Shown: positions 40,600 through 50,432, numbered from the stretch's first letter. The stretch is DNA of 50,584 nucleotides from Pseudoduganella rivuli (GCF_009674485.1 NZ_WKJJ01000035.1:1-50584); one strand, 5' to 3'. The notes: generated by a model from the letters alone, not told the origin. Translations and numbers: made by a program.

Positions 40600-41760
40600 T
40601 TATTTCAGCTGTTCGTGCAGCAACGTCAGAATCTTCTCGCCGGTTGGCGTCAATTCCGGTTTGCCGTCATTGGCCAGCACGCCGACTTTGCTGTTGCCGC
40701 CCTCGCCGGCCTTGACCGTGATGCGGTAGCGCTGCGCTTCCTTATCCTTGTCCGAATTCCAGCTGAACAGTTTCGAGAAGAAGCCCTTCGCCGTGCCGGC
40801 ATCCTGGTCCACATAGCGGACGAAGTAAATGCCGTTCACGCGATCGCGGTCTTCCACCGTGAAGCCGGCGCGGTCCAGCGCCAGGCCCACGCGGCGCCAC
40901 GAGCGGTCGAAGCCTTCGTCGACTTCCACGTGGCGGGTGTCGCCAGCGCCTTTCAGCCACGCGTGCAGCGGTTGCAGCGCCGCGTTGTCCACGGCCGTGC
41001 GCGCCTGCGCTTCATCCTTGCCCGCACCCAGCTTGGTCATCAGCTTGGCCAGGAACAGCGCTTCCAGGTTCGGGTCGTTCGGACGCGCGGTCCACTGCGT
41101 GGATTCCTTTTGCGCACCAACGATGACTTCCTGTGCGCCGCGGTGGCTGATGTAAATTTCCGAAGTGCCGTCCGGCAGGCGCTCGAGGCGGGTGCGGTAC
41201 TTGTCACGCTCGCCGCTGCCATACAGGCCATCAAATACCTTGCCGATGGCGTTGCGCACGAAGTCTTGCGGGATCTTCGCGCGGTTCTCATTCCATTCCG
41301 TTTCCAGGATGCCCGCCGCCGGCGCATCCACCGCCAGGGTGAAGCCCGACTCTTCCCAGAAGCTCTTCAGCTGCGGCCACAATTGCTCCGGCGTCTGCTT
41401 GACCACCAGCCAGCGCTGGTTGCCGGCGCGTACCACGCGCACGCTGTCGGAACCGGTGGTGGCGACATCATTCGATGGCGCTGCTTGCACAGCCGCAGGG
41501 CCGGCGCCACGCGCCGCGTTGTAACCGGACGCCGTGGCCACGCCACGGTTCGAATCCGGCAGCGAATAGCGGTTATCTTTCTGCAATTGCGTCAAATCAG
41601 GCGGGACATCCAGGGTGCTGGCTTTCTTTGCCGATTTGTAATCCACCTTGTCGGTGCCAACCACCGAGCTGATCATGCCGCAACCGGTCAGGCTGACGGT
41701 AAGGGCGGCCAGGACCAGGCCGCGCTGCGGAGTAAGGGAAGCTGTCTTGCGAATAGTCAT
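40600..41760 (-). CDS. bamC: Outer membrane assembly lipoprotein BamC
   Basis: This is a 386-residue lipoprotein. The lipobox LTVSLTGC makes C27 the lipidated residue. The conserved unstructured segment DYKSAKKASTLDVPPDLTQLQKDNRYSLPD contacts BamD. Two helix-grip domains follow (about 105-220, with QRWLVVKQTPEQLWPQLKSF, and about 275-386, with DEGFDRSWRRVGLALDRAGF). It is part of the BAM complex that inserts beta-barrels such as the two TonB receptors seen here. It follows dapA by 40 bases, the usual order in this group. A terminator follows. Confidence 0.93.
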   Translation of the reverse strand: MTIRKTASLTPQRGLVLAALTVSLTGCGMISSVVGTDKVDYKSAKKASTLDVPPDLTQLQKDNRYSLPDSNRGVATASGYNAARGAGPAAVQAAPSNDVATTGSDSVRVVRAGNQRWLVVKQTPEQLWPQLKSFWEESGFTLAVDAPAAGILETEWNENRAKIPQDFVRNAIGKVFDGLYGSGERDKYRTRLERLPDGTSEIYISHRGAQEVIVGAQKESTQWTARPNDPNLEALFLAKLMTKLGAGKDEAQARTAVDNAALQPLHAWLKGAGDTRHVEVDEGFDRSWRRVGLALDRAGFTVEDRDRVNGIYFVRYVDQDAGTAKGFFSKLFSWNSDKDKEAQRYRITVKAGEGGNSKVGVLANDGKPELTPTGEKILTLLHEQLK

Positions 41761-41800
41761 GTTTTACTGGAATGAGAGTCCACTCAGGCGCGGTGGGGGC

Positions 41801-42679
41801 TCAGTTAATCAGGCCGGCTTCGCGCAGCGCGCTGCGCACGGACTCGTGGAACTCGGATGCCAGCGGCACCAGTGGCAGGCGGATGCCGGCGGGCATCATG
41901 CCCATTTCCGTCAGCGCCCATTTCACCGGCACCGGGTTCGGTTCGATGAACAGTTTCTGGTGCAGAGGGAATACTTTATTGTTCAGTTCCAGCGCCTTGG
42001 CGATATCGCCTTCCATCGCGGCCTTGCACATTTCGTGCATGATTTTTGGCGCGACGTTGGCAGTCACGGAAATGTTGCCCTTGCCGCCAGCCAGCATCAG
42101 TGCCAGGGCGCTCGCATCGTCGCCCGAGTAGACAGCGAACGATTTCGGCGCCAGGCGCAGCAAGTCCAGGCCGCGGCCGATATTGCCGGTGGCGTCTTTC
42201 ACGCCAATGATGTTCGGGATTTGCGCCAGGCGCAGGATGGTCTCGTTCGACATGTCGGCCACGGTACGGCCAGGCACGTTGTACAGGATCACTGGCAAGT
42301 CCACCGCTTCGGCAATCGCCTTGAAGTGCTGGTACATGCCTTCCTGGGTCGGACGGTTGTAGTAAGGAACCACTTGCAGGGTCGCATCCGCGCCCGCTTC
42401 TTTCGCGTATTGCGTCAGCTTGATGGCTTCCGCAGTCGAATTGCCACCGGCGCCGGCGATGATTGGAATGCGGCCCTTGGCATATTCAACCGTCGCTTTG
42501 ATCAGTGCGCAGTGCTCTTCGACACTGACCGTCGCCGATTCACCCGTGGTGCCGGCGATGACGATGGCATCCGTGCCTTCGGCAATATGCCAGTCGACCA
42601 GCTTGTTCAAACCCGGATAATCCAGACTGCCGTCTGCGTTCATCGGGGTGACAATTGCTACTATGCTGCCCTTAATCAT
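41801..42679 (-). CDS. dapA: 4-hydroxy-tetrahydrodipicolinate synthase DapA
   Basis: This is a 292-residue aldolase-type enzyme that condenses pyruvate and aspartate semialdehyde, the first step to diaminopimelate and lysine. Catalytic residues lie at the E. coli positions: T44 and T45 in AGTTGESATV, Y107 in VVPYYNRPT, Y133 in VILYNVPGRTV and Schiff-base K161 in IIGVKDATGN. The length is normal. bamC follows 40 bases later. A gap of 151 bases to the methyltransferase gene upstream probably contains its promoter. Confidence 0.96.
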   Translation of the reverse strand: MIKGSIVAIVTPMNADGSLDYPGLNKLVDWHIAEGTDAIVIAGTTGESATVSVEEHCALIKATVEYAKGRIPIIAGAGGNSTAEAIKLTQYAKEAGADATLQVVPYYNRPTQEGMYQHFKAIAEAVDLPVILYNVPGRTVADMSNETILRLAQIPNIIGVKDATGNIGRGLDLLRLAPKSFAVYSGDDASALALMLAGGKGNISVTANVAPKIMHEMCKAAMEGDIAKALELNNKVFPLHQKLFIEPNPVPVKWALTEMGMMPAGIRLPLVPLASEFHESVRSALREAGLIN

Positions 42680-42830
42680 AGGAGTGATAACAGAAAGAAT
42701 TTAAAACAACGATTGTAGACGATAGCCTGCCGCAGGTGGCTGGCATATCACATATATTCACATATTCAGTAAGTACGCAAAAATTCTTGTGAGTTCTGTT
42801 CGTCATGATTTCACAATAATTTCTCTATAC

Positions 42831-43382
42831 TTACTTAAATGACGGCAAAAGTGCCGCAACGCGCGGGAATTCCGGCTTCACGGCCACGATCCGCTGGATC
42901 AGCGCCGGTTTCGGCGATTCCACCAGGCCATCCTCGAAAGCAATCACGCGCAATCCGTGCTGCGCGGCCCACGCCAGCAGTTCGCCTGGCGTCAACAGGT
43001 AATCCGGGTTCGACGGTTTGCCGAACTGGCCATTGCCTTCAGAAAAAGTTTCATAAATTAAAACGCCATTCGGCGTCAGACTTGCCACCAGTTCCGCGAT
43101 CAGCGGACGGTGCAGGTAATTGGTCACGACGATGCCGGCAAAACGCTCGGGGCCGAAGGCCCAGACCGCATCCGCCGCTTCCAGGTCGATTTGCGACGTG
43201 ACGATACCGGGGCCGGCCGCTTCCGCAAGCGCGTCGGCATTCTGGTCCACGGCCACCACGGCATGCCCCAGCGCCGCCAGGTGGCGCGCGTGGCGGCCCG
43301 TGCCGCAAGCCAGGTCCAGCACGTCGCCGCTGGGAATCAGGGGCGCGAAGCGCTGCACCCACGGGGAAATCACATCAGTCAT
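42831..43382 (-). CDS. Class I SAM-dependent methyltransferase
   Basis: This is a 183-residue protein with motif I VLDLACGTGRHARHLA, the acidic loop AVVAVDQNADAL, and FAGIVVTNYLHRPLI at motif IV. It resembles the TehB-like or UbiE-like group of small methyltransferases; the substrate cannot be told. AGGAGAT lies six bases before the ATG. It stands in a minus-strand series between trpS (31 bases upstream) and dapA. Confidence 0.85.
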   Translation of the reverse strand: MTDVISPWVQRFAPLIPSGDVLDLACGTGRHARHLAALGHAVVAVDQNADALAEAAGPGIVTSQIDLEAADAVWAFGPERFAGIVVTNYLHRPLIAELVASLTPNGVLIYETFSEGNGQFGKPSNPDYLLTPGELLAWAAQHGLRVIAFEDGLVESPKPALIQRIVAVKPEFPRVAALLPSFK

Positions 43383-43413
43383 TCACATCTCCTGCGGACT
43401 GGACATCCACTTG

Positions 43414-44616
43414 TCAAAAATAACTCAGTCCCATTGCTTCGCGCACGTCGCGCATGGTTTCCTGGGCCAGCTTGCGGGCCGCGTCGTTGCCATCGGCGAC
43501 GATCGCGCGCACCAGCGACGGGTCGTCCAGGTATGGCTGGGCGCGCTCGTGCATCGGCTCCTGTTCCCGGATGATAGCGTCAATCACGGGCTGTTTACAT
43601 TCAATACAGCCAATCCCGGCCGACTGGCATCCTTTCACCACCCATTCCTGCGTCGCGTTGTCGGAATACACTTGGTGGAATTGCCAGACCGGGCAGCGCG
43701 CCGGTTCGCCCGGGTCGGAGCGGCGCACGCGGGCCGGATCGGTCGGCATGGTGCGGATTTTCTTCGTGACGACATCCTTGTCTTCACGCAGCGCAATCGC
43801 ATTGCCATAACTCTTGGACATCTTGCGGCCATCGAGTCCCGGCAGCTTGGACGCGGCCGTCAGCTTGGCTTGCGGTTCCACCAGGATCAGCTTGCGGCTG
43901 CCTTCCAGGTAACCGAACAGGCGCTCGCGGTCCACCATCGACAGGCTGTGCGCATCGTCCAGCATGGCCTTGGCCTGCTCCAGCGCTTCGGCGTCGCCAT
44001 CCTGCTGGAATTGCGTGCGCAATTCGTTGTACAGCCGGGCCCGCTTGCTGCCCAGCCGCTTCACGGCTTCCTGCGCTTTTTCCTCGAAACCCTTTTCTTT
44101 TCCATACAAATGATTAAAACGGCGCGCAATTTCGCGCATCATTTCAATATGGGGCACCTGGTCTTCGCCCACCGGCACTTCACTCGCGCGGTAAATCAGC
44201 ACATCGGCGGCTTGTAGCAGCGGATAGCCGAGGAAGCCGTACGTTGCCAGGTCTTTATTGGCCAGATTTTCGATCTGGTCTTTATAGGTCGGGACCCGCT
44301 CGAGCCAGCCCAGCGGCGTCGCCATCGACAGCAGCAAGTGCAATTCCGCGTGTTCCGGCACCCGCGACTGGATGAACAGCGTCGATTGCGACGGGTCGAT
44401 GCCGGCCGCCAGCCAGTCCACCAGCATGTCCCACGTCGAGCGCTCGATCACGCTCGGGTCGTCATAGTGGGTGGTGAGCGCATGCCAGTCCGCGACAAAG
44501 AACAGGCAAGGCTGCTCCGCCTGCATCTTGACCCAGTTGGTCAGGGCGCCGTGGTAGTGGCCCAGGTGCATGGTCCCGGTGGGACGCATGCCGGAGACGA
44601 CTCGGTCGGGATACAT
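43414..44616 (-). CDS. trpS: Tryptophan--tRNA ligase
   Basis: This is a 400-residue class I aminoacyl-tRNA synthetase charging tRNA-Trp. The HIGH signature appears as MHLGHYHGAL (about residues 16-25) and the KMSKS signature as GRKMSKSYGNAI. FFVADWHALTTHY is typical of TrpS. A segment with several cysteines (GCQSAGIGCIECKQPV) is found in this longer betaproteobacterial type. The start lies one base after the stop of the site-2 protease gene, so both are coupled. Confidence 0.95.
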   Translation of the reverse strand: MYPDRVVSGMRPTGTMHLGHYHGALTNWVKMQAEQPCLFFVADWHALTTHYDDPSVIERSTWDMLVDWLAAGIDPSQSTLFIQSRVPEHAELHLLLSMATPLGWLERVPTYKDQIENLANKDLATYGFLGYPLLQAADVLIYRASEVPVGEDQVPHIEMMREIARRFNHLYGKEKGFEEKAQEAVKRLGSKRARLYNELRTQFQQDGDAEALEQAKAMLDDAHSLSMVDRERLFGYLEGSRKLILVEPQAKLTAASKLPGLDGRKMSKSYGNAIALREDKDVVTKKIRTMPTDPARVRRSDPGEPARCPVWQFHQVYSDNATQEWVVKGCQSAGIGCIECKQPVIDAIIREQEPMHERAQPYLDDPSLVRAIVADGNDAARKLAQETMRDVREAMGLSYF

Positions 44617-44617
44617 A

Positions 44618-45289
44618 TCAGGTCAGCAAAAGGGTCAGGGGATACACGATCACGGTGAACAGCCAGACCGTGATCGCCACCAGGGTGCCCAGGAACGGCG
44701 TCAGCAGGCCCGTATAGCTGAGCAGGATCAGGCCGAGGAACACGAACGGGCCGTAACGCTCGATCCGCGCAAACGGGCGCGCCAGGTCCAGCGGCAACAA
44801 CGACGTCAGGATGCGTCCGCCATCGAGCGGTGGCACGGGAATCAGGTTGAAGGCGCACATGACGGCATTGGTCTTGATGCCCGCGTCGGCCACTTTCAGC
44901 AGGAATTCTTCCTGCACGCCAAACGCGATGAGCAGCACCAGCATCACCATCCAGCCCACGCCCATGGCAAAGTTGGCGGCCGGACCGGCGGCGGCGACAA
45001 AGCCCATCTGTTTCTTGGGGTTGCGCAAGCGGCTGTAATCGACCGGCACCGGCTTGGCATAGCCAAACGCCATGTGCGTGCTCAAATACAGCAGCAGCGG
45101 CAGGATGACGGTGCCGAACAAATCGATGTGATGGATCGGATTGACGCTGAGACGGCCCTGCTGCTCGGCAGTGGGATCGCCAAAATAGCGGGCGGCATAA
45201 CCGTGCGCGGCTTCATGCAGGGAAATGGCAAACAGAACAGGAATCGCGTACACCGCGATGTTCTGCATCATGTAACTGAAATCATTCAT
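44618..45289 (-). CDS. Site-2 protease family membrane metalloprotease (M50)
   Basis: This is a 223-residue membrane protein with four to six hydrophobic segments. The zinc motif is ISLHEAAHGYAARYFGD, with H25, E26 and H29, and the third ligand lies in NLIPVPPLDGGRIL (Asp in LDGG). These proteases cut membrane-bound substrates. This short type without a PDZ domain usually stands next to trpS in Burkholderiales, as here. The substrate is unknown. Confidence 0.9.
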   Translation of the reverse strand: MNDFSYMMQNIAVYAIPVLFAISLHEAAHGYAARYFGDPTAEQQGRLSVNPIHHIDLFGTVILPLLLYLSTHMAFGYAKPVPVDYSRLRNPKKQMGFVAAAGPAANFAMGVGWMVMLVLLIAFGVQEEFLLKVADAGIKTNAVMCAFNLIPVPPLDGGRILTSLLPLDLARPFARIERYGPFVFLGLILLSYTGLLTPFLGTLVAITVWLFTVIVYPLTLLLT

Positions 45290-45352
45290 ATGGGGGAAGA
45301 TTCTACCAGACCGGCTCGGCCGGCCCGGTGGGAGGTGATCTGGAGAAAGTTT

Positions 45353-45976
45353 TTACATGCCCAGCACGGCGGGATCGCCCTGCCCCTGCCGCACCAGTTC
45401 CGGCTCGTCGCCGGTCAAGTCCACCACGGTGGTCGGTTCGAAGCTGCAGGCGCCGCCGTCAACGATCAGGTCGATTTGTTTTTCCAGCCGCTCGCGGATC
45501 GCTTCCGGATCCGTCAACGGATCGTCATCGCCGGGCAGGATCAGCGTGGTGCCCAACAGCGGTTGCTGCAATTCGCCCAGCAGCATTTCCACGATCGGTG
45601 TTGCCGGCACGCGCAAGCCGATGGTCTTGCGCGACGGGTGCGACAGGCGGCGCGGCACGCAGCGGGTCGCTTCCAGGATGAAGGTGAACGGCCCCGGCGT
45701 GGCGGCCTTCAGCATGCGGAACTGTTTATTATCGACGCGCGCGTAAACGCCGATTTCACTTAAATCGCGGCACAGCAGTGTCAAATGGTGTTTTTCATCG
45801 ATGCCGCGGATGCGGCGCAAGCGTTCGACGGCGGCTTTATCGTCCAGGTGGCACACCAGCGCATAGCAGGAATCGGTGGGCAGCGCGACGATGCCGCCGC
45901 CGTGGATGATTTGCGCCGCCTGCTTGATCAGGCGCAGCTGGGGATTGACTGGGTGGACCTGGAAATATTGGCTCAT
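45353..45976 (-). CDS. YciO/Sua5/TsaC-family protein
   Basis: This is a 207-residue protein with the YrdC-type fold: GGIVALPTDSCYALVCHLDD, RLRRIRGIDEKHHLTLLCRD and GPFTFILEATRCVPRR, then TIGLRVPATPIVEMLL. Members make threonylcarbamoyl-AMP for the t6A tRNA modification; this subgroup is closest to YciO, whose activity is much weaker than TsaC. The start is the ATG at 45976 without a clear ribosome site. It lies 18 bases downstream of htpX on the same strand. Confidence 0.87.
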   Translation of the reverse strand: MSQYFQVHPVNPQLRLIKQAAQIIHGGGIVALPTDSCYALVCHLDDKAAVERLRRIRGIDEKHHLTLLCRDLSEIGVYARVDNKQFRMLKAATPGPFTFILEATRCVPRRLSHPSRKTIGLRVPATPIVEMLLGELQQPLLGTTLILPGDDDPLTDPEAIRERLEKQIDLIVDGGACSFEPTTVVDLTGDEPELVRQGQGDPAVLGM

Positions 45977-45994
45977 ATATTCGTTGTAAGGCCG

Positions 45995-46879
45995 TTAGCG
46001 CGGCAATCTTTGCAAAGCGGCAATCCGCTCTTCCATCGGTGGGTGGGTGGAAAACATGGCCGACCAGCCGCCGCCACTGGCAATGCCGGAAGCCGCCATA
46101 TCCTGCGGCAAGGCGCCAGGCTGCATGCCCCCCAGGCGCATCAGCGCATGCTGCATCGGCACGCTGTTGCCCATCAGTTTCGCGGAACCCGCATCGGCGC
46201 GGAATTCACGCTGGCGCGAGAACCACGCCACGATGATCGAGGCCAGCAGGCCGAACAGGATTTCACAGATCACGGTGGTGATGGTGTAGCCGATGCCTGG
46301 ACGGTAATCGTCACTGTCGCGGCGGCCGCTCAGGGCGCTATCGACAAAGTAGCCCACCACGCGGGCCAGGAACACGACGAAGGTATTGACCACGCCCTGG
46401 ATCAACGTCATGGTCACCATGTCGCCATTGGCGATGTGCGCCACTTCGTGGCCCAGCACGGCTTCGACTTCTTCGCGGTTCATCGATTGCAGCAAGCCTG
46501 TCGACACGGCCACCAGCGCGGAATCCTTGAAGGCGCCGGTGGCGAACGCATTCGGTTCGCCTTCGTAAATCGCCACTTCCGGCATGCCGATGCCGGCGCG
46601 TTGCGCCAGTTGCTGCACGGTCGAGACCAGCCATTGTTCGATGGAATCGCGGGGCGTGTCGATGACGCGGGCGCCCGTGCTCCATTTCGCCATGGTTTTG
46701 CTCATCAAGAGCGAAATGATGGCGCCGGTGAAACCAATCACCAGCGAATACGCCATCAGGTTACCCAGGTTTAAGCCGCCATAACCGCCCGGTCGCGCGA
46801 TGCCCAGCACGGACAGCACGATGGACAGCACCACCATCACGGCCAGATTGGTTGCGATAAACAGGACGATACGTTTCAT
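45995..46879 (-). CDS. htpX: Membrane protease HtpX
   Basis: This is a 294-residue M48 zinc protease. The motif VLGHEVAHIANGDM has H144, E145 and H148; a third ligand is Glu in REFRADAGSAKLMG. Membrane helices lie at about 5-27, 40-60, 155-175 and 195-215. HtpX degrades damaged inner-membrane proteins under envelope or heat stress together with FtsH. It sits between the PHP phosphoesterase and YciO genes. The promoter is not evident. Confidence 0.93.
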   Translation of the reverse strand: MKRIVLFIATNLAVMVVLSIVLSVLGIARPGGYGGLNLGNLMAYSLVIGFTGAIISLLMSKTMAKWSTGARVIDTPRDSIEQWLVSTVQQLAQRAGIGMPEVAIYEGEPNAFATGAFKDSALVAVSTGLLQSMNREEVEAVLGHEVAHIANGDMVTMTLIQGVVNTFVVFLARVVGYFVDSALSGRRDSDDYRPGIGYTITTVICEILFGLLASIIVAWFSRQREFRADAGSAKLMGNSVPMQHALMRLGGMQPGALPQDMAASGIASGGGWSAMFSTHPPMEERIAALQRLPR

Positions 46880-46940
46880 AGTGAGCTCGCAGGCTTTTAA
46901 TCCGCCCCTTAGATGCGGATGACGTGGCGCAAAAACAAGT

Positions 46941-47777
46941 TCAGAACCAGTCGTGCCAGACTGGTTTCACATTGGCCGGCAATGGCGGCAATTCAGCAAA
47001 GCTGACGCGCGCTTCGCCCGGCGCATGGAAATCCGTGCCGCGCGACGCCAGGAAGCCATAACGGTTGGCCAGTTCCGCATATTCCGGATACTGGTCCGCC
47101 GTATGGCTGCCCGTCACCACCTCGATGGCGGCGCCGCCCATTTGCTTGAATTCATCGAACAGCACACCTTGCGCCATGCTGGAGAATTTGTAGCGGCCCG
47201 GGTGGGCAATCACGGGAATGCCGCCCGCGCCGGTAATCCACTGCATCGCCTGTTCCAGCGACGCCCAGCGGTGTTCCACATAGCCCGGCTTGCCTTCGGC
47301 CAGATAGCGCTTGAACACTTCCGGCACTGTGCGGCACAAGCCCAGTTCCACGATATAGCGGGCAAAGTGGGTTCGGGAAATCAAGTCGGGATTATCGACA
47401 TACTTCAGCGCGCCCTCGTAGGCGTCCGGGATGCCGTGCAGCGCCAGCTGGCGCGCGATTTCATGGCCGCGGCGATCTCGGCCGGAGCGCGTCTGGTGCA
47501 AGCCCTGCACCAGTTGCTCGTTGTTTTCATCGATTTGCAGCCCGACGATATGGACGGTTTCATTGGCCCACGTGATGGAAATTTCCACGCCCGTCACAAA
47601 GCGCATGCCCTGGTCGCCGCCGGCCGCCAGGCGCGCGGCGGCAATGCCGCCCACTTCGTCATGGTCCGTCAGCGCCCACACGTCCACGCCGCCCGCGCGT
47701 GCCACCTGTGCGACTTTCGCGGGCGGCAGTACACCGTCTGAGACGTTGGAATGGCAATGAAGGTCGACTTTCAACAT
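46941..47777 (-). CDS. PHP-domain phosphoesterase (RNase AM / YciV-like)
   Basis: This protein has 278 residues from the ATG at 47777; a frame from a TTG at 47801 adds eight residues without support. Metal motifs: VDLHCHSNVSDG with H7 and H9, ALTDHDEVGG, and FVTGVEIS; later GIPVIAHPGRYK and SRGTDFHAPGE. Enzymes of this kind split 3',5'-nucleoside bisphosphates and act as 5'-3' RNA exonucleases. The gene precedes htpX and YciO on the same strand, a position often seen in Burkholderiales. Confidence 0.88.
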   Translation of the reverse strand: MLKVDLHCHSNVSDGVLPPAKVAQVARAGGVDVWALTDHDEVGGIAAARLAAGGDQGMRFVTGVEISITWANETVHIVGLQIDENNEQLVQGLHQTRSGRDRRGHEIARQLALHGIPDAYEGALKYVDNPDLISRTHFARYIVELGLCRTVPEVFKRYLAEGKPGYVEHRWASLEQAMQWITGAGGIPVIAHPGRYKFSSMAQGVLFDEFKQMGGAAIEVVTGSHTADQYPEYAELANRYGFLASRGTDFHAPGEARVSFAELPPLPANVKPVWHDWF

Positions 47778-47836
47778 ACAGTTACAAATGGCCGGGGACA
47801 AGGGAAGCCATCATTGTACCCCGCCCCGGCAAATTG

Positions 47837-48715
47837 TCAGGCGAGAAACTCTTCGATCATGGCCGCCAGCAATTCCGGCTGATCGTGGTGCAGCATGTGG
47901 CCCGCGTTGTCGATCATTTTCGCGGTCACGTTGGCCAGGTGGCCCAGGCGGCGATCCACTTCCACCCGCGCCTCTTCCTTCGGCCCCATCCACAGCCACA
48001 TATTGGTATGCGACGCTTCCACCCACAGCACGGGCGCCGTGATCGCGCGCCAGCACGCCATGACTTCTTCCACGTGGTACAGCAGCGGACTGATGCGCTT
48101 GTGGGCAGGATCGCCAAGGATGCGCCACTGGCCATCGACGTCCTGCGCCGACCAGTGTTGCGCCAGGAACGCGGCGCGGTCGTCGCGCAGGCGCGGATTG
48201 GTTTTTTGCAGGCGCGCCGCCACGCCGGCCAGGTCGGGATAACCCTTCATTTCCTGCGGCTCCAGCAATTCATCCATCCATTTCGCATAGCGGGCCGGGG
48301 CCTGGTCCGGCGTGGTGGATTTCAGGCCAAAGCCTTCCAGGTTGATCAGGCGGCGGATGCGGGCCGGGCGGGCGCCCGCATACAGCCCGACGATATTGCC
48401 GCCCATGCTGTGGCCCAGCAGGTTGACGGCGCCTTCCGGCTGGTAATGGCGCAGGATGGCGTCCAGGTCGCCCAGGTAATCGGGGAACCAATAAGTATCG
48501 ACTTTCGGCGACTCGGTCAGCCCAAAGCCGCGCCAGTCCGGCGAAATCACATGCCAGTCACCCTGCAGGCAATCGGCCACGAACTGGAACGACGCCGACA
48601 CGTCCATCCAGCCATGCACCATGAAAATCTTTGGTGCGCCTTCCCTGCCCCAATGGCGGATATGCGTGCGCACGCCGCGCACATCGATGAATTCGGACCG
48701 GGAAGGTTTATGCAT
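47837..48715 (-). CDS. Alpha/beta hydrolase
   Basis: This is a 292-residue protein. The oxyanion segment MVHGWMDVSASFQ and the nucleophile elbow LLGHSMGGNIVGL (S103) are clear; the catalytic His lies in NAGHMLHHDQPE. ISPDWRGFGLTESP is the usual strand-4 region. There is no signal peptide. The substrate is unknown; its position before the PHP gene, with a 59-base gap, gives no hint. Confidence 0.9.
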   Translation of the reverse strand: MHKPSRSEFIDVRGVRTHIRHWGREGAPKIFMVHGWMDVSASFQFVADCLQGDWHVISPDWRGFGLTESPKVDTYWFPDYLGDLDAILRHYQPEGAVNLLGHSMGGNIVGLYAGARPARIRRLINLEGFGLKSTTPDQAPARYAKWMDELLEPQEMKGYPDLAGVAARLQKTNPRLRDDRAAFLAQHWSAQDVDGQWRILGDPAHKRISPLLYHVEEVMACWRAITAPVLWVEASHTNMWLWMGPKEEARVEVDRRLGHLANVTAKMIDNAGHMLHHDQPELLAAMIEEFLA

Positions 48716-48938
48716 TTATTTTCACCTTGAAAGTGACGCGCATGGCGCCATATGGGGCAACTGAAGAAACAACGGAAGCTAGGATGATGTGTTTCCTGGC
48801 GGCCAGTCCAAAGCTTAGCACGATCGTGCGAAAATCGCAGGCAGGCGCCCTGGCCACCGTCCATTTTGCCGGGTTTTGGCGGTCTCGTCGTAAGCTCGTC
48901 GTAAAATAGCGGTATTCCCCTCTCGTTGAAGGCATTCC

Positions 48939-49463
48939 ATGACGATTTACCAACTGGGCGATCACGCGCCCGACATCGATGCATCCGCTTTTGTCGCCGA
49001 CAATGCCACCTTGATCGGTAAAGTCACGCTGCGCGCCAATGCATCGGTTTGGTATGGCGCGACTTTGCGCGGCGATAACGAACGCATCACGATCGGCGAA
49101 AACAGCAATGTGCAGGAAGGCGCCGTCATGCATACCGACATGGGTTACCCGCTCGACGTGGGCAATAACGTGACGATCGGCCACCAGGCCATGCTGCATG
49201 GCTGCACCATCGGCGACGGGTCGCTGATCGGCATCCAGGCCGTGGTCTTGAATGGCGCGAAGATCGGCAAGGGCTGCCTGGTGGGCGCCGGCGCCCTCGT
49301 CACGGAAGGCAAGGAATTTCCGGACAACCAGCTGATCATCGGTTCGCCGGCCAAGGCCGTGCGCACCCTGACGCCAGAGGACGTGGCGCGCCTGCAAGGC
49401 AGCGCCGACAGCTATGTGCAGCGCGGCCGGCTGTTCAACACGCAACTGAAAAAATTAGGATAA
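48939..49463 (+). CDS. Gamma-class carbonic anhydrase family protein (YrdA-like)
   Basis: This is a 174-residue left-handed beta-helix protein with hexapeptide repeats (LIGKVTLRANASVWYGATLRG and following). The zinc ligands H65, H82 and H87 (VMHTDMG, IGHQAMLHGC) are present. Such trimers may hydrate CO2 or be inactive carriers of the fold. The next gene, hslO, starts three bases after the stop, so they share a transcript. Confidence 0.92.
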   Translation: MTIYQLGDHAPDIDASAFVADNATLIGKVTLRANASVWYGATLRGDNERITIGENSNVQEGAVMHTDMGYPLDVGNNVTIGHQAMLHGCTIGDGSLIGIQAVVLNGAKIGKGCLVGAGALVTEGKEFPDNQLIIGSPAKAVRTLTPEDVARLQGSADSYVQRGRLFNTQLKKLG

Positions 49464-49466
49464 ACA

Positions 49467-50432
49467 ATGAGCAAGACCCCAGACCTCGCGACCAGCCAGG
49501 ATACGCTGCAAAAATTCATCTTTGAAAACGCCTCCGTGCGCGGCGAGCTGATCGACGTCTCCGCCACCTGGCGCGAAATCCAGGCCCGCCACGACTACCC
49601 CGCGCCGGTACGCCGCCTGCTGGGCCAGATGGTGTCGGCGGCCGCCCTGCTGTCGGCCAATTTGAAATTCAACGGTTCCATCGTCATGCAAATCCATGGC
49701 GACGGTCCGGTGCGCCTGCTGGTGGTCGAGTGCGATTCGCAACTGCGCCTGCGCGCCACGGCCAAGCTGCGCCACGAAGCGGTGGTGGACGACGATGCCG
49801 GCCTGACCAAGCTGCTCAATGAAAGTGGCAAGGGCCGCTTCATCATCACGCTCGATCCGGCTGAAAAAGTGCCGGGCCAGCAACCGTACCAAGGCATCGT
49901 GCCGCTGGACGCCGACGACGTGGCCACCGTGATCGAACACTACATGCTGCGCTCCGAGCAGCTCGACACCCGCATGTGGCTGGCCGCCGATGACAGCGTG
50001 TCGCGCGGCATGCTGCTGCAAAAGCTGCCGCACCATGGCGGCAAGGCCGAAGCGCAACCGGTGTCGGCCGAAGAAGCGCTGGAAACGTGGAACCGCGCCG
50101 TGGTGCTGGGCTCCACGCTGAAAGAAGAGGAAATGCTGGGCACCACCATCGACGTGCTGATGCAGCGCCTGTTCTGGGAAGAGACCATCCGCATCTTCGA
50201 TCCCGTGCACCCGTCGTTCCACTGCAGCTGCACCCGCGAAAAAGTGGGTAACATGCTGAAGACGCTGGGCCAGCCGGAAATTGACAGCGTGCTGGAAGAA
50301 CTGGGCACGGTCGCCATCAATTGCGACTTCTGCGGCAAGCACTACGACTTCGACAAGGTCGATTGCGCGCAACTGTTCGCCAGCAATGAACCGGCCGAAG
50401 TACTGATCCACGCCGGCGACGCCAAGCACTGA
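49467..50432 (+). CDS. hslO: Redox-regulated chaperone Hsp33
   Basis: This is a 321-residue chaperone activated by oxidation. The zinc-binding switch has C253 and C255 (HCSCTREKV) plus C286 and C289 (NCDFCGKHY), the CXC and CXXC pair of the family. The N-terminal core has RGELIDVSATWREI and LLGQMVSAAALLSANLKF. Under oxidising or heat stress the cysteines form disulfides and the protein holds unfolded clients. It is coupled to the carbonic anhydrase gene upstream. There is no terminator directly after it; a palindrome ACGGAATTCCGT lies at 50450-50461. Confidence 0.95.
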   Translation: MSKTPDLATSQDTLQKFIFENASVRGELIDVSATWREIQARHDYPAPVRRLLGQMVSAAALLSANLKFNGSIVMQIHGDGPVRLLVVECDSQLRLRATAKLRHEAVVDDDAGLTKLLNESGKGRFIITLDPAEKVPGQQPYQGIVPLDADDVATVIEHYMLRSEQLDTRMWLAADDSVSRGMLLQKLPHHGGKAEAQPVSAEEALETWNRAVVLGSTLKEEEMLGTTIDVLMQRLFWEETIRIFDPVHPSFHCSCTREKVGNMLKTLGQPEIDSVLEELGTVAINCDFCGKHYDFDKVDCAQLFASNEPAEVLIHAGDAKH